Shown: positions 1 through 12,100 of the stretch, one piece after another
Layout of the letters: every line of letters starts with the position of its first letter
Numbering within the stretch: the first letter of the stretch is position 1
Assembly: GCA_004026145.2 (NCBI GenBank)
Contig: CP034976.1
Location: forward strand, 9,955,469-10,019,468
Source: Takifugu bimaculatus
Taxonomy: Eukaryota > Chordata > Actinopteri > Tetraodontiformes > Tetraodontidae
Length of the DNA: 64,000 bases
Direction of reading: 5' to 3'
The notes under the pieces: model-generated
The model's input: the letters and a program-made list of their open reading frames with translations, nothing else
What the model was told of the DNA's origin: nothing
Database searches by the model: none
Translations under genes and position numbers: made by a program

Positions 1-284
1 AATATCTTCCCAGCAAAATGGCTAATGAACTTTCCATCCAGCTCTCAGTAGACACTGTGGTCATTGATATAACTCCCGCTGTGAGGGTCACCTACTCCAG
101 GGCTCAGGAGGTTACTGTCATTGTCGACGGTACCCTGACCAATAAATTGTGTGGCGCCTGTGGCAACGGCAATGACGACCCCAAAGACGACATGCAGACC
201 GCAAATGGAAAAGTCACAAACAATGTGGCTGAAATTGTGGCCTCCTGGAGGGCCGGGGACTTCTCTAGATGGTGGGTCATTTAA
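1..284 (+). CDS. 3' end of an upstream FCGBP-like gene (partial, last coding exon)
   Basis: This is the last coding exon of a gene that begins left of the window. It reads in frame from base 3 to the TAA at 282-284. It encodes the C-terminal half of a von Willebrand type D (vWD) domain, with the hallmark CGACGN motif followed by a DD-rich stretch and a short tail ending WWVI. It is nearly identical to the last exon of the full gene at 6158-17491; visible changes are L for P, V for E and G for N at three residues. The exon begins before the window edge: in the intact copy its acceptor lies about 20 bases further upstream. The product would be a secreted mucus-type glycoprotein related to FCGBP or zonadhesin. 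The stop could instead be bypassed by splicing at 272/273, but that frame also stops at once. Confidence 0.85.
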   Translation, partial: YLPSKMANELSIQLSVDTVVIDITPAVRVTYSRAQEVTVIVDGTLTNKLCGACGNGNDDPKDDMQTANGKVTNNVAEIVASWRAGDFSRWWVI

Positions 285-1690
285 TCACAGTGGAAGAATT
301 CCAACATTTTGTGCCATGAAACATTCTTTATTTTGTGGTCCCATCACAGTTACCTTTTAAAAACTGCAACTCTGGGACTTTGCTTTAACCCTTCCCTTCC
401 TGCAGATGTGTTGAACCTCAACGTTGCCCTTGATTGTTCAAGCATCGACTTAATTTGAGGCAGAACTAATCGAGTACGGATCAGAAAGAGATGGGATGGC
501 GTTACATCTATCCAAGCACTTGTTCTCTTTACAGCAAGAACAATATGAGGAGTCCATAGAGTCCTTTAAAAGGAATAAGAATGTGGCTTTTAATTGTATT
601 TGGTCCGATTTAATTAGGAAATTCCAGAGAATCTCCCAAGGTAATTACTGATTAAAAACGGGTAAAGCTGACAGCCATGGCCATAAAATGCTACCAAGCT
701 TGTAATGCAATCATTGTTTGTCCTCCAAGGACATTTAAGGCTCATGGGGTGCAATATTAATTTCCGGGAAGTTCCATGTTCACATTTAAGGCAGTCCCTC
801 TGAGAGAGGAGTTTAACTATACGCTGTTCTCTTTAGTTAAGACAGCAGGTAACACCGATTTTTCCCCAGAACCTGCTCTCCTTCCCAGAATCTCTCTGCT
901 TCTTCAGTCAGTTGGGCCCGAGTGACTACAAATTTATTTTGTAAAAATGTCTAAACTACCGTTTCTTTTCATTCCAGTGGTCTGTAGAGAGACTTCGAAA
1001 AGAGCACCTGGGAATAAGGTAAAAATTGAAGTTTTTTTTTCTCCAGGAAGCAACTGATGGTTCTCCTAAAACGGTTGCACAGACTTGGCTTACATTCCTG
1101 CTTTTTTTCCCTCGAACAGAAAGAAGAGAATGAACTCACTCAGCTCAAGTTTCTTGTCTTCATCTTCTCGTAATCACCATTTTTGAAATTGTTTTAGCTT
1201 ATTGATTCTGCTCATTTCTATCATGACCTGGGTTAAAGGAGCCCATTTGTGGCCAACATCTATTAGAGGAGGAGGACATTATAACACGCATGAAGTTCTG
1301 TCCAGTTTCATTTTCTGGGTTTCCTATGTCTGTTACCACATTTTCATGCTTATTTCTTTCATTCTAATCAAAAACGTTGTGAATCAATAATAAAGAAGCA
1401 AATTAAATGTAGTGGCGTCATTAAAATTTTGGCTGCTGATGAGGAGTGGAGGGGAAACACTCACGCAAATTCCATGAAAGTTCTTCCTGTCAGCAGTCTG
1501 GGAAGATATTTTGATCAGAAGATGATAAAGATTACACTGCTCAGCTCCTTTGTGTGAGAATCTTTCCGTTTCTGGATGTAGACAGAGTTCACTAGATCTC
1601 AGTGACACCCTGGTGACCATGAAAGAGCCCCAGTTTTCTGTCCACAGCAGCTGATTTAGCCATTTCCCCAAACCCGTTGATGGCACCTGT
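285..1690 (+). other. 3' flank/UTR of the first FCGBP copy, duplicated at 17492-18870
   Basis: This stretch holds no separate gene. It matches 17492-18870 almost base for base, with scattered substitutions and one-base indels, and then loses similarity near 1640-1660. It contains an AATAAA at 1389-1394 that is conserved in the second copy (18596-18601) and in a diverged third block (near 21746), so it probably includes the 3' UTR. Open frames inside it, such as 1202-1390, are chance. Confidence 0.75.
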
Positions 1691-1699
1691 GCAGCAGTG

Positions 1700-4600
1700 T
1701 GCAGATGAGTGAGTTGTTCACCTCTGCACGGTCAGTTCTCAGAATACACGCACATTCTTGAATACAGCTCAGAAATATCTTTGTGCTGCAGTGGAAAATG
1801 AAAGAAAATTTGACATTTCATAGAAAGTTTTCTCTGAACGTGCTCAGCAGGAAGTATGAATCAGTTACTTCAGCAGGAAGTATTAGTTACTCCTCTGCGC
1901 ACACACACATCAAAAATCAGTGGCACCTTTTTTTGACCCAATGTTACATTACGGCATTAGTAATAATACCACAATGTAACATTGTAAAGCCCCTTTTGCA
2001 CTGTTCAAAAATCCTGTGTTGTTCCAGACTGACGTAGGTCTTTTCAGCAATCCGAAAAGTTGTTGAGGCATTTCTTTCCACGTCGAATGACCCTGCAAGC
2101 AACCTGGGAAATTTGCGGCTTACTTGCAATATGAAAGTCGTCCCGCATTGACCTGCTAAAATTACCCGCCTGCTTTACAAAGTTTTGGACCACTTCCATA
2201 ATATTGGTCTTTCCGTTGATCTCCCTGGGATGCACATAAATGAAGTACATCATGCTCAGGGAAATATCCCAGATCGGGGATTTGGGGATGCACTGGAAAC
2301 GTGGAAGGAGATTTGGTGGGCATATTTCCAGCATTTTGAGGGAAATGGTTATTTATGGCAACGTTGCTAGCCTGTTAAAAAAGCGGGAAGTGTGGTGCAT
2401 TGAGTGTACCTGTGAACTTTGCAAATGAATCTACGGCCAATCAGCCCAGAGAATCTCGAGCCCTCTATAGTTTTTTTTACATTCAAAAACTTGCCTCCTC
2501 ATTACCTTGCAGTGTTCCCGCACACTTAAATGTGTAATGGTGATGTCAGTGTGATGACATATGAGAATAAAGCCACGAAAAGGCAAATCAATTTGTGTTG
2601 GAAAATCCAGCATCAACCAACTAAATTCAGTTTGAAAGCAGGATAAGGAATGCCTTCAGGTTAAGGAGCACAAACACCATCTATTGGTACAAAGGGAACT
2701 ACAGTTACAAACACTGCCTGGAGACACGCAGACGTAAGGTCAAACAGAATATATGATGATCAAATAATCTGTACAATACAACGGAGAAGCCAACAGGGAC
2801 GTTTTCGCATGATAAAACTAAAAAAAAGATATGCTTCTAAAAAGGCATCACTAACACACTCACACGTTATGCCCTCCTTTGTAGGAATTGTAATAACATT
2901 GTAATAACATTTGTGCTTGCCCTGGTTGCTCATTGCTCCACAGCTGCAGGAGAATGTGCTGCTCACTGTGCACTGTTTAGAGACACTGAATGTGGGACTG
3001 TGCACAAATTTTGTGATTTAAAATGCCTTTGTGGGCTCTCATGTGGCTGTGCTCATATGTCATGTGTCTTATGACAGAGCTGATGTGTGTATAACAGAAT
3101 ATAAAGTCTCTAAGCCCCCCAACAACCAGGCCAAAACATTACCAAAGAGTACTGAGAGTGAGACAAGACCAAGATATTTGGAGCTGGAAACACCTGCTTG
3201 TGGTGGTTCGATGCACGGCAATGATGCTACACAATGAGGAGAGGAAACAAGGAAGTGGCAGGCCCAGAAGGCCAATGGCCAATGTTGATGCTTTTCCAAC
3301 TCAGACGAATAAATATAAGTTATGATAAAGCTTTCTTAAAAAAGCTTTTTTGGGGTGTAAGACCTGCTCTGCCCCGCGGCCTTCATCCCATCTGACCAGT
3401 GTGACCATCATCATGAAGTCATAAATCTACACTTTACGTCTTGAACTCTTTCTGTTTTATTCCATTTTCAAGCTGTGATTTTCCAATCTGAGAAGATTCA
3501 TCTGCCTCATTTTGCTTTTGAAGCTGTGATATTTCAACCAGTTAAGTTTTGACCTGTCAGGATCTAGGACTTTTACACTCAGCCATGTCAAACGTAACGA
3601 CGACATACTGCCAAATTTGGTGATGCAGAGAAGCCAGCAAGACTTCAATTTGTTAATCTGACTATGGAAATGTAGTCCACTAAACTGGTAAAGAGTGGTA
3701 ATTCACCGTAACACAAACTACGTCGTGAAAGAATGCAGTTTGGAGGAGCGCAATTGTATGTGGGTTAGTAAGAAGAAGGAAAGAAGCACATAAATGGAAA
3801 CGAGAGATTTTTTTTTTCCTAGTTTGGATAACTGCAGTCGATAAATGTACACAATTCAATTAATCTTTGTTTATTTTGTGCCTGTTGCAATCAAAATGGT
3901 CTGTAGGCACTTTACAGTAACCCAGGACCTGACCCCCAATAAGCAACAGTGCCAAGGAAAAATGGACCAGGATCATATGGGGGGAGCCTCTTGATGGTCA
4001 TCTGGGCAGAGAAGGAGAATTGTGTGTGTGTGTGTGTGTGTGTGTTTGGGAGGGGGGGCAGGTAGAAGAGAGAATAGACCTAAATCATGGAAATACATTA
4101 ATGACAGCAAGTTGTCAATATAAGAGCTGAGTGGCTCAGTGGTGTCAGAGGTTGGCAAGTCAGTGCACAGCTATGAAGTCAGTGATACCTTTAGATGGAT
4201 TACAGCACAACTTCACATGGAGGGCACAGAACTCCATCACATTACTCAAAATGTGCTTGTTAAAACACTACAATAATTCATCTCTGCCTAGATATAAACC
4301 ACTGACTTTGCCACTGACGCATTTGGTGTGGGGTAAAATGTCCATGGTACCGCTGCATCGGTGGGTGAATGTTGAGCAGGTTCTCTTTACACAGTGTTTG
4401 CTTGATCTACTTTGATGACATCACAGTCTTGCGAACACGGTCTCTGCAGAACCCCTGGGCACTCAAATGATTAGGGTGTGGATCCAAACTTGGCCCAATG
4501 TTTAGGTTACAGGTTTCTCAGGAATGTGTTAATGAATTGATGGTATCTTGGGCTTTTGTTTCCTTTGTAAGCTTTTCTTTGTTCAGGCCACGTGGTGAGA

Positions 4601-6030
4601 TCCCAACACATTGACAGTTTTAAAATTTTCAAGTCTTCTCTTTTCACAGTGGATCTAATGGATAATGTTAATGTTCTCAATCTTGTTCAATATTAATTAT
4701 AAAATCAAGTTAAACAACAACCATTTGAATTTCAGATTGCAATTGCATTGAAAATTGTGACAACAGTGCTCTCAAAGATATTTAACATTGCATTCTCAGA
4801 ATAAAGTATAGATTAGATTAAACTGTATTGCCATTCCAGTTATCAAAGGTTCAAGGCAACGGAATGAACAGTTACAGCTGTCTATGGGTGTCCTCAATTA
4901 TTTATGTGTATAATACATTGAGAACCAGAATTCCAGTTATTTCATTTTATCTGCAGCAATAGATGAACTGTCTTTTATGAAGTCTGTCGACTGTTAACTG
5001 TTTTGAGGGATTGTATGACTCTGGCAGTCAGGTAAATCCAAAACCGGATTACCAAATGGTAATAGGTTTGCACATAAGTGGCACCTGACTTTTGAAGCAC
5101 TTAAATAATCAAGAACATGAGCAAAACACATCTTAACTTTAGTGTACATTTGATCAATGACATTGCTGCTCTCATTCACCCTTTTACTTATTGCTTTTTA
5201 ACATTTGACCGTCAACAGGAGTGCCATTATTTGAGCCAATATTTGGGGGATACTCCCTTTTTTTCCACATCAGATGTGAAAGAGTCTAGAGAATCTTCTT
5301 TAGCCAGTATGACTGGTTTGGCAGCGGGTGAAGGATGGTTTTCGTAGAGATATTCTCCAGAGGCATAATAGCAATGAAGCCTGGCTGCTCTTAGAATCTA
5401 AAATAGAAAACTTGAGTTGAAAGAAGACTATGTATTTCATTGATCTCAAAAGGTGAAATTCTGTTTTGTCAAGTATGTGGTTATTCTGGTTACTTTTGAC
5501 TAAATTTCACACACATCTGTATATACCTGCATATATGATTGAAACTGCTCAACAAATATAAGTGTTCATCAGAGTAATGGACTGTGGGAAGGAGCTGTTC
5601 TGGCATCCGGTGAGGCTGACATACAGTACCTGTAGCACCTTTCAGAGGAGTGAAAAAAGGTGGTGTCTGGGGTGTGATGGGGAATGTTTACTGATATTTT
5701 AGGCTCTGGTCCTCACTGTCATACCAGACGCTGGTCTCATAGACTGAGTTTCTCATAGTACAGGACACTGCCTGGTCTCATGTGGTTGGAGTGTGTCAGA
5801 GCTTCCTGGATGCCGATTTGCAGTCCACATCAAACATTGACAATAAGCAATTCCTATAAATATTTCATGAATACAAGTATCAGTGGGTGTGGTACAACAT
5901 CAGAAAAGTATGTTCTTATCAGCCATCAGACCAGTGTCACCATTCAGGAGGACCTGAAAGGCAGAATGTACAGGTCCAACAAGACTGGTACTTTAGGGAT
6001 GGGAATGTTTCAGGGGGGTTGGTTGTGTTT
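1700..6030. other. Intergenic region between the two FCGBP copies
   Basis: I see no gene here. The part at about 2040-2400 is a diverged match to 19090-19560, and 2900-3110 matches the blocks at 19640-19800 and 23935-24140 that belong to the FXYD locus. It is therefore decayed duplicated DNA. A (GT)n run lies at 4020-4044. From about 3120 to 5770 I find only scattered short open frames without domain content or splice logic. The end of the stretch is the upstream region of the FCGBP-like gene. Confidence 0.6.
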
Positions 6031-6038
6031 TTGTACAC

Positions 6039-6046
6039 TATAAAAG
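6039..6046 (+). promoter_or_regulatory. TATA box of the FCGBP-like gene
   Basis: The sequence TATAAAAG lies about 120 bases before the start codon at 6158. A likely non-coding first exon runs from about 6068 to 6085, where a strong donor (CAG/GTAAGC) occurs. The acceptor at 6155/6156 (TTTCAG) then leaves only two untranslated bases before ATG. A good TATA box fits a highly expressed, tissue-specific secretory gene. Confidence 0.7.
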
Positions 6047-6157
6047 GGCTTCTGCAAAAGCATCATCTTTGACACAACCCTGCAGGTAAGCACTGTTCGT
6101 CCTGGGACTCATTTAGTTTAGAAAGTACTCTAAAATCAATCTTTCTGTCTTTCAGCC

Positions 6158-9100
6158 ATGAGGACTCTGTTGCTCCTGTGTGCTATAGGTGCTTTACTTT
6201 GCGGTATGTATTTTGATCAAATTGATTTGATTCAGTGTTTGAACTGACCAGAATTTAACAGTTGCAGTTAAAATGACCTTTGCTAGACACTTGTATGGAT
6301 TAACCAGGTAGGCTTATAATTGAGGATTTCTAGAGAAGAAAAAAGGCTTATCATCTTAACTGAAACTTATTCTTGTTTCAGCATCACATTTAAATTGAGC
6401 TTCCACTGAGATGTAACTGCTTTACTGAATGTAGCTGAGGTATGCATGCTGCTTTTTAGCACAAAAAGTAGTGCAAGTAGTGATATTTTCACTCATCACT
6501 TTTAGTTGAGTAAAAAAGCCAGTGATTTCTAATTATTACTTTAAAATAGTTGTAGGGAGTTGTGTTTGTTTCTTTTCTTTCTAATGTTTGCAATGTTTCC
6601 CAAGGACTGAAACTGTCTAATCTGTTGTTTCAAACTTTTCATCATTAAGATTTTACTAAGCCTCTGTTTTCTTTTTATCACTTTATACAACAGGTCCATC
6701 TAATGCTGGATCAGCGGGACGGGAGTTTGTCCTGTCCTTCTTGATGAACTATAGGTTCGACAATAAAGCTCAACTTCAGCTTTTCATCACTGCTGTTCAG
6801 GATCATGCTAAGGTCACGGTCAAAGCTTCACTCTCAAACTTCCAGCAAGAGAAAACTTTACGTTTAGGAGAAAATTTCACGGCCTCTATCCCTTCTGTCT
6901 GTGAATTAGACATCTTAAGGAAGTCTCAGTGTTCTGTTATAGTTGAATCCTCAGCTGATGTGACCATCACAGCCTTGAACTATAAGCCGAGAACAGCAGA
7001 TACCTCTGTGGTGTATCCCACCACAGAATGGGGTAAAGAATACTATGTAATCACCCCTGGTAGCCTGAGCAGTAAAGAGTTTTCTATAACAAATGGAAAA
7101 GACAACAACACAGTGAAGGTTTTCCTAGGAGGCACCTTTATATATAATGGAATTTTCTATTTAAAAGGCTCTACAATCTTGCTTAAACTCAAGCCATATG
7201 AAAGCGTACTAATTGCGAGTCCATTTGACCTTACAGGAACCACAGTTTCCTCTGAGCAACCTGTTGCTGTTTTCACAGGTCACACATGTACCAGAGTCTT
7301 GTATTTGTACTGTAATCATGTCTATGAGCAACTACTGCCAGTAGATAAGTGGGGCTCCACATTTTTTGTACCTCCAGTCACCTTACAGACGAACTATGAC
7401 ATTGTCTATGTCATGGCCTCTCAGCCCACCCAACTTAATGTCAGTAGTTCCAGACAGTACACTGTGAATCTTGGTGCCGGAACATTACAACAGTTTAACA
7501 TTTCCCAAAGAAGCCCACTGTACCTTCAAGCTAGTCATGGAATCCAGGTTCTCATGATGTTCAGTGGTACACAAAAAGGATCTACCTTCTATGACAATTT
7601 TTTGATGTCCGTGCTCTCGACAGACAAATACTGCTCCCTTTACTCATTAAGGTTTATAAAAGGTTTTGACAATCAAGCTCTGATCGTGGTGCCAAACATG
7701 GCTGTGCCAAAACTGAGATTAGATGGTAAACCCTTGCCTCAAAATACAAAGTGGACACAATTTCCGGGGACAGAATATCTTTGGACGCAGATCGACTCCA
7801 ATAGGGGAAACATTCTTTCCAGTTCTGGTATCCCCTTTGCCCTGTACAGTATAGGATTCTCTAACAGAAATGGTTATGGTTCCGCAGGACAGTGTGTTCA
7901 GCCAGGTAAGGTGCATGCATGCAAAAAACTCCCATACTACTCATAAAGATTAAAACTAACAAATTGTTGATGTTAATCCTCCAGGAAAGCCAGATATTCC
8001 CCAAGATATCCCCAAAAAGCTCACTACTTGCTGGGCCATGGGAGACCCCCACTACCATACCTTTGACGGGCGAGGTTTTGACTTCATGGGAACCTGCACC
8101 TATGTCATTGCTAAAACCTGTATGGCGGATGATAAGCTCCAGGGCTTTGAGGTCCTTGCCGAAAATGAGAACAGAGGAAGCCTCAGGGTGTCATATGTCG
8201 GTGTGGTCACAGTGAAGGTTTATGGTATCACCATTACAGTTGTTCGGTCCGAAAGAGGTCGTGTAAGGGTAAGGATTTTGTGTTCTTATACAGAGTGTCT
8301 TTCTAATAGCTTGATGGTATGTTCATGACTTCAATCTTTTTTTTTTCTATTGTACAGATTGACAACAGCCTGTGGACTTTGCCAATAGCCTTAAACAACA
8401 ATAAGCTGCTATTGTCTCAAAGTGGCCGTTCAGTGCTTATTCAGACTGATTTTGGTCTGACTGTCCGATATGACTGGAACACTCGTCTTTTAGTCAGTCT
8501 GACCGAGTCTTATGCTGGAAAGACTTGTGGGCTCTGCGGCAACTTTAATGGGAACCCCAATGATGATTTCACAACACCCTCTGGCACCCAGGCTAATGGG
8601 GCAGTGGCCTTTGGAAGTAGCTGGAAGGTTCAAGGGATGGGTGAAAAGGCTCACTGCAGAGATGACTGTGTGGGCGGGTGTGACCACTGTGAAAACAAAA
8701 ACATGAAGCATTGGGAGAGTGATACATTTTGTGGCATCATCACACTAAAAAATGGACCATTCAGTAAATGTCACAGCACCATTGACCCTCAAGTGTATCT
8801 GGAGAACTGCAAATACGATGTGTGCATGGCAAAGGGCAGTCGACATTTTCTTTGCAACGCTCTGGAGGACTACACTGAAGTATGCCAAACTGCTGGAGTT
8901 CAGGTCCAAGACTGGAGGAAAATGTCCAATTGCCGTAAGTAATTTTAGAACAGATGATACTTGAGAATTTACATTTTTAATTCCTTATTACATCACAGTT
9001 AATATTTGCCCACATATTCTCTAAGACTGTTCTCTTTCATCCCTAAAGATGTTACATGTCCCGCCAACAGCCACTATGAACTTTGTGGTAGTGCCTGCCC

Positions 9101-12100
9101 AGCCACATGTTCTGACCCTAATGCTCCCTCCAAATGCAAACTCCCCTGTGTTCAGACCTGCACCTGCAACGAAGGCTTTGTGCTGAGTGGAAACCGCTGT
9201 GTGCGAACTAATAACTGCGGCTGTACCCATGAGGGTCGATACGTTCCTTCAGGGGAATCATTCTGGGCTGATGACTCGTGTCGTCGATGGTGTAAATGCA
9301 ACCCAAGAAACCGAGAGGTGGAATGTAAGGATAAAAGCTGTAAGGCAGGGGAACAGTGTAAGGTGATCAAAGGCGAGAGGAAGTGCCATGCTTTATCTCA
9401 AAGCACCTGCCATTCCAGTGGTGACCCCCATTACATGACCTTCGACAGGGAGAAGTTCGACTTTCAGGGTACATGCGTATACCAACTAGCTGCACTCTGC
9501 AACAACAACACCGAGCTGGAACAGTTTGAAGTGCGGGTGCAGAATGAACACCGCAATAATAAAAGGGTTTCTTTCACTAAGTTGGTAGAGGTCAAAGTGC
9601 ATTCATTCAGCATTATCATGACAACAAGCTACAAGGGCAACATTCTGGTAAGTACACAATCTACTGAGTACTGTTTTTCGTAATACTTTGATAATAAAAG
9701 TGATTTTATTTCCAGGTGAATAACGAGCTGGTTAACTTGCCTGTCACACTGGATGAAGGGAGAATCTCTGTTCAGAAGAATGGCTTTTTTGCTGTGGTCA
9801 CCACGACCTTTGGCCTCAAGGCTGCTTTTGACTGGCGTAGTCGGGCATCTGTGACACTGCCAGGCACCTACGAGGGAGCTGTTTGTGGGCTCTGTGGCAA
9901 CTACAATGGCAAAAAAGCAGATGACCTCATTCCAAAGAATGGTGACAAACCTGTTCCCGCGTCAGAGTTTGGCAACAGCTGGCAAATCGGTGAAATCCCC
10001 GGTTGTGTCGGTGGCTGCAAAGGGGTCTGTCCTAAATGTGACATCAATCAGAAGGTTCAGTATGAACAAAAGAATTACTGCGGGATTATCAACGATCCCA
10101 GTGGACCGTTCCGTGAGTGCCACGCTAAAGTGAGCCCAGCTGAGTACTTTGAAGACTGCGTTTTTGATGTTTGCATGTATAAGGGCAGGAAGGATGTGTT
10201 GTGTCAGGCTGTTGCATCATATACAGAAGCTTGTCAGAATGAAGGAGCCAAGGTGTTCAACTGGCGAACAAGTCAGTTCTGTGGTGAGAAATGCTTTCAT
10301 TTCCATATAAGATATTTTATTGCTATTATTTACAGCAATACTTGGGGGGGGGGAAATGAGGTAAAACATATTAATATGAGTTATGTATGCTTTCCTTTTC
10401 TTTATAGCAATGAAATGTCCACTCCACAGCCACTATGAACTATGTGCAAATGGATGTCCAGCTTCCTGCATGAGTCTAGTCTCTCCTGTAGCCTGTGATT
10501 CTGATTGTAAGGAGGCCTGTTCCTGTGACGACGGGTACGTTCTCAGTGGAGATGTGTGCGTTCCCTTGTCGCAGTGCGGTTGCCTCTATGACAACAAGTA
10601 CTACCGTACTGGCCAAGTGTTTTATCCCAATGGACAGTGTCAAGAACAATGCAAGTGCAAGCAAGGTGGAGAGGTAATGGACACCCAAGTAGAGATTTTT
10701 GCTTTGGAAATGTATTTGCTGAATATTTTCTCAAGGGATTCTAATTGTTTTCGTAGATTGCATGCTTAGACTTCAAATGTGGACCAAATGAGGAGTGCAA
10801 GATCGTGAAAGGCATCCACAAATGTCACCCAGTTGGCAAGGGTGTGTGCCAAGCCTCTGGTGATCCTCACTACACCTCTTTTGATGGGCTAAAGTTCGAT
10901 TTTCAGGGGACATGCACTTACACCCTCTCCAAGAGCTGTGGGTTAGAAGGAAGCAACCTGGTGGACTTTTCCGTCAATGTTGAAAATGTGCAGTGGGAAC
11001 AAAATAAGAAAGTCGTGGTGTCTGTCACCAAAATGGTTGCTGTGGAGGTTTACGGCTTCACTCTGATCATGAAGCAAAAGACGTCAGGCATCCTGGTGAG
11101 AAATTTTAACCATTTTGAATGCAGTATAGGATATGAAATAATCTTGAATGTTGTTATATATGATTTTCTGATGTCTTCCAGGTAAATGGAGTGCTCAGAC
11201 ATCTTCCTTTGAATCTGAATGAGGGAGCTGTTAAGATCTACAAACAAGGCCAACGTTACATTGTCGAAACAGATTTTGAGCTTATCGTCACATATGACCT
11301 TGTGTATCATGTGACAGTCACCGTACCTGGTAACTACCGGGATAAGGTCTGTGGTCTGTGCGGCAACTTCAATGGCAATAAAGGAGATGACTTCAGAGAT
11401 TCTCGAGGCATAATTGTCAAAGATGTGAACTCATTTGGAGCTTCATGGAAGGTCAAAATCCCTGGAGCAGTGTGTCTAGATGGCTGTAAGGGAAAGAGCT
11501 GTCCTAACTGCAAGGCCCCACTCAAGGCTTTATTTTCAACATCCACCTACTGTGGCATTATGACAGCACCCAACGGCCCTTTCAAAATCTGCCATGATAA
11601 ATTAGACCCCAAACCATATTTTGACGACTGCATCTTTGATGTCTGTGCTTCCAACGGGGAAGGAAGCGCTCTGTGTGACAGCGTAGCAACCTATGCCTTC
11701 AGTTGTCACAAGGCAGGTGTGGACATCAAAAACTGGCGGACAAAATCATTCTGTCGTAAGTTCTTTGGTTAATTTCCCCATTATTTGTGAAAACAATATA
11801 TTGTTGTTACACTACTTTGTAAACATAACCACAGCATCTGGCTAAAAGATATTTTTCCTCTTTTCTGAATGTTTATTTCAGCCATGAAATGCCCAACAAA
11901 CAGTCACTATGAGGTTTGTGCAGACAACTGGGCATTAACCTGCCCGGGCCTCACGGACATCGTTTTTCCCACCCCTGAATGTACAGAAGGCTGTGAATGT
12001 AACGATGGCTTTTCGTTTAATGGAGAAACATGTATTGAAGAAAACAAATGTGGCTGCTTTGACAATGGGAAAAGTTACAAGGTAAAAATCAACATTTGGG

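Noticed and set aside
4120..4400. A tRNA-like A box (GTGGCTCAGTGGT) suggesting a SINE
   Set aside because: No matching B box (GGTTCGA-type) or defined tail was found, so neither a tRNA gene nor a SINE can be supported.
6741..7946. The 401-codon frame as a complete single-exon gene
   Set aside because: It is exon 2 of the FCGBP-like gene: it starts upstream at 6694 with no ATG needed and splices at 7905.
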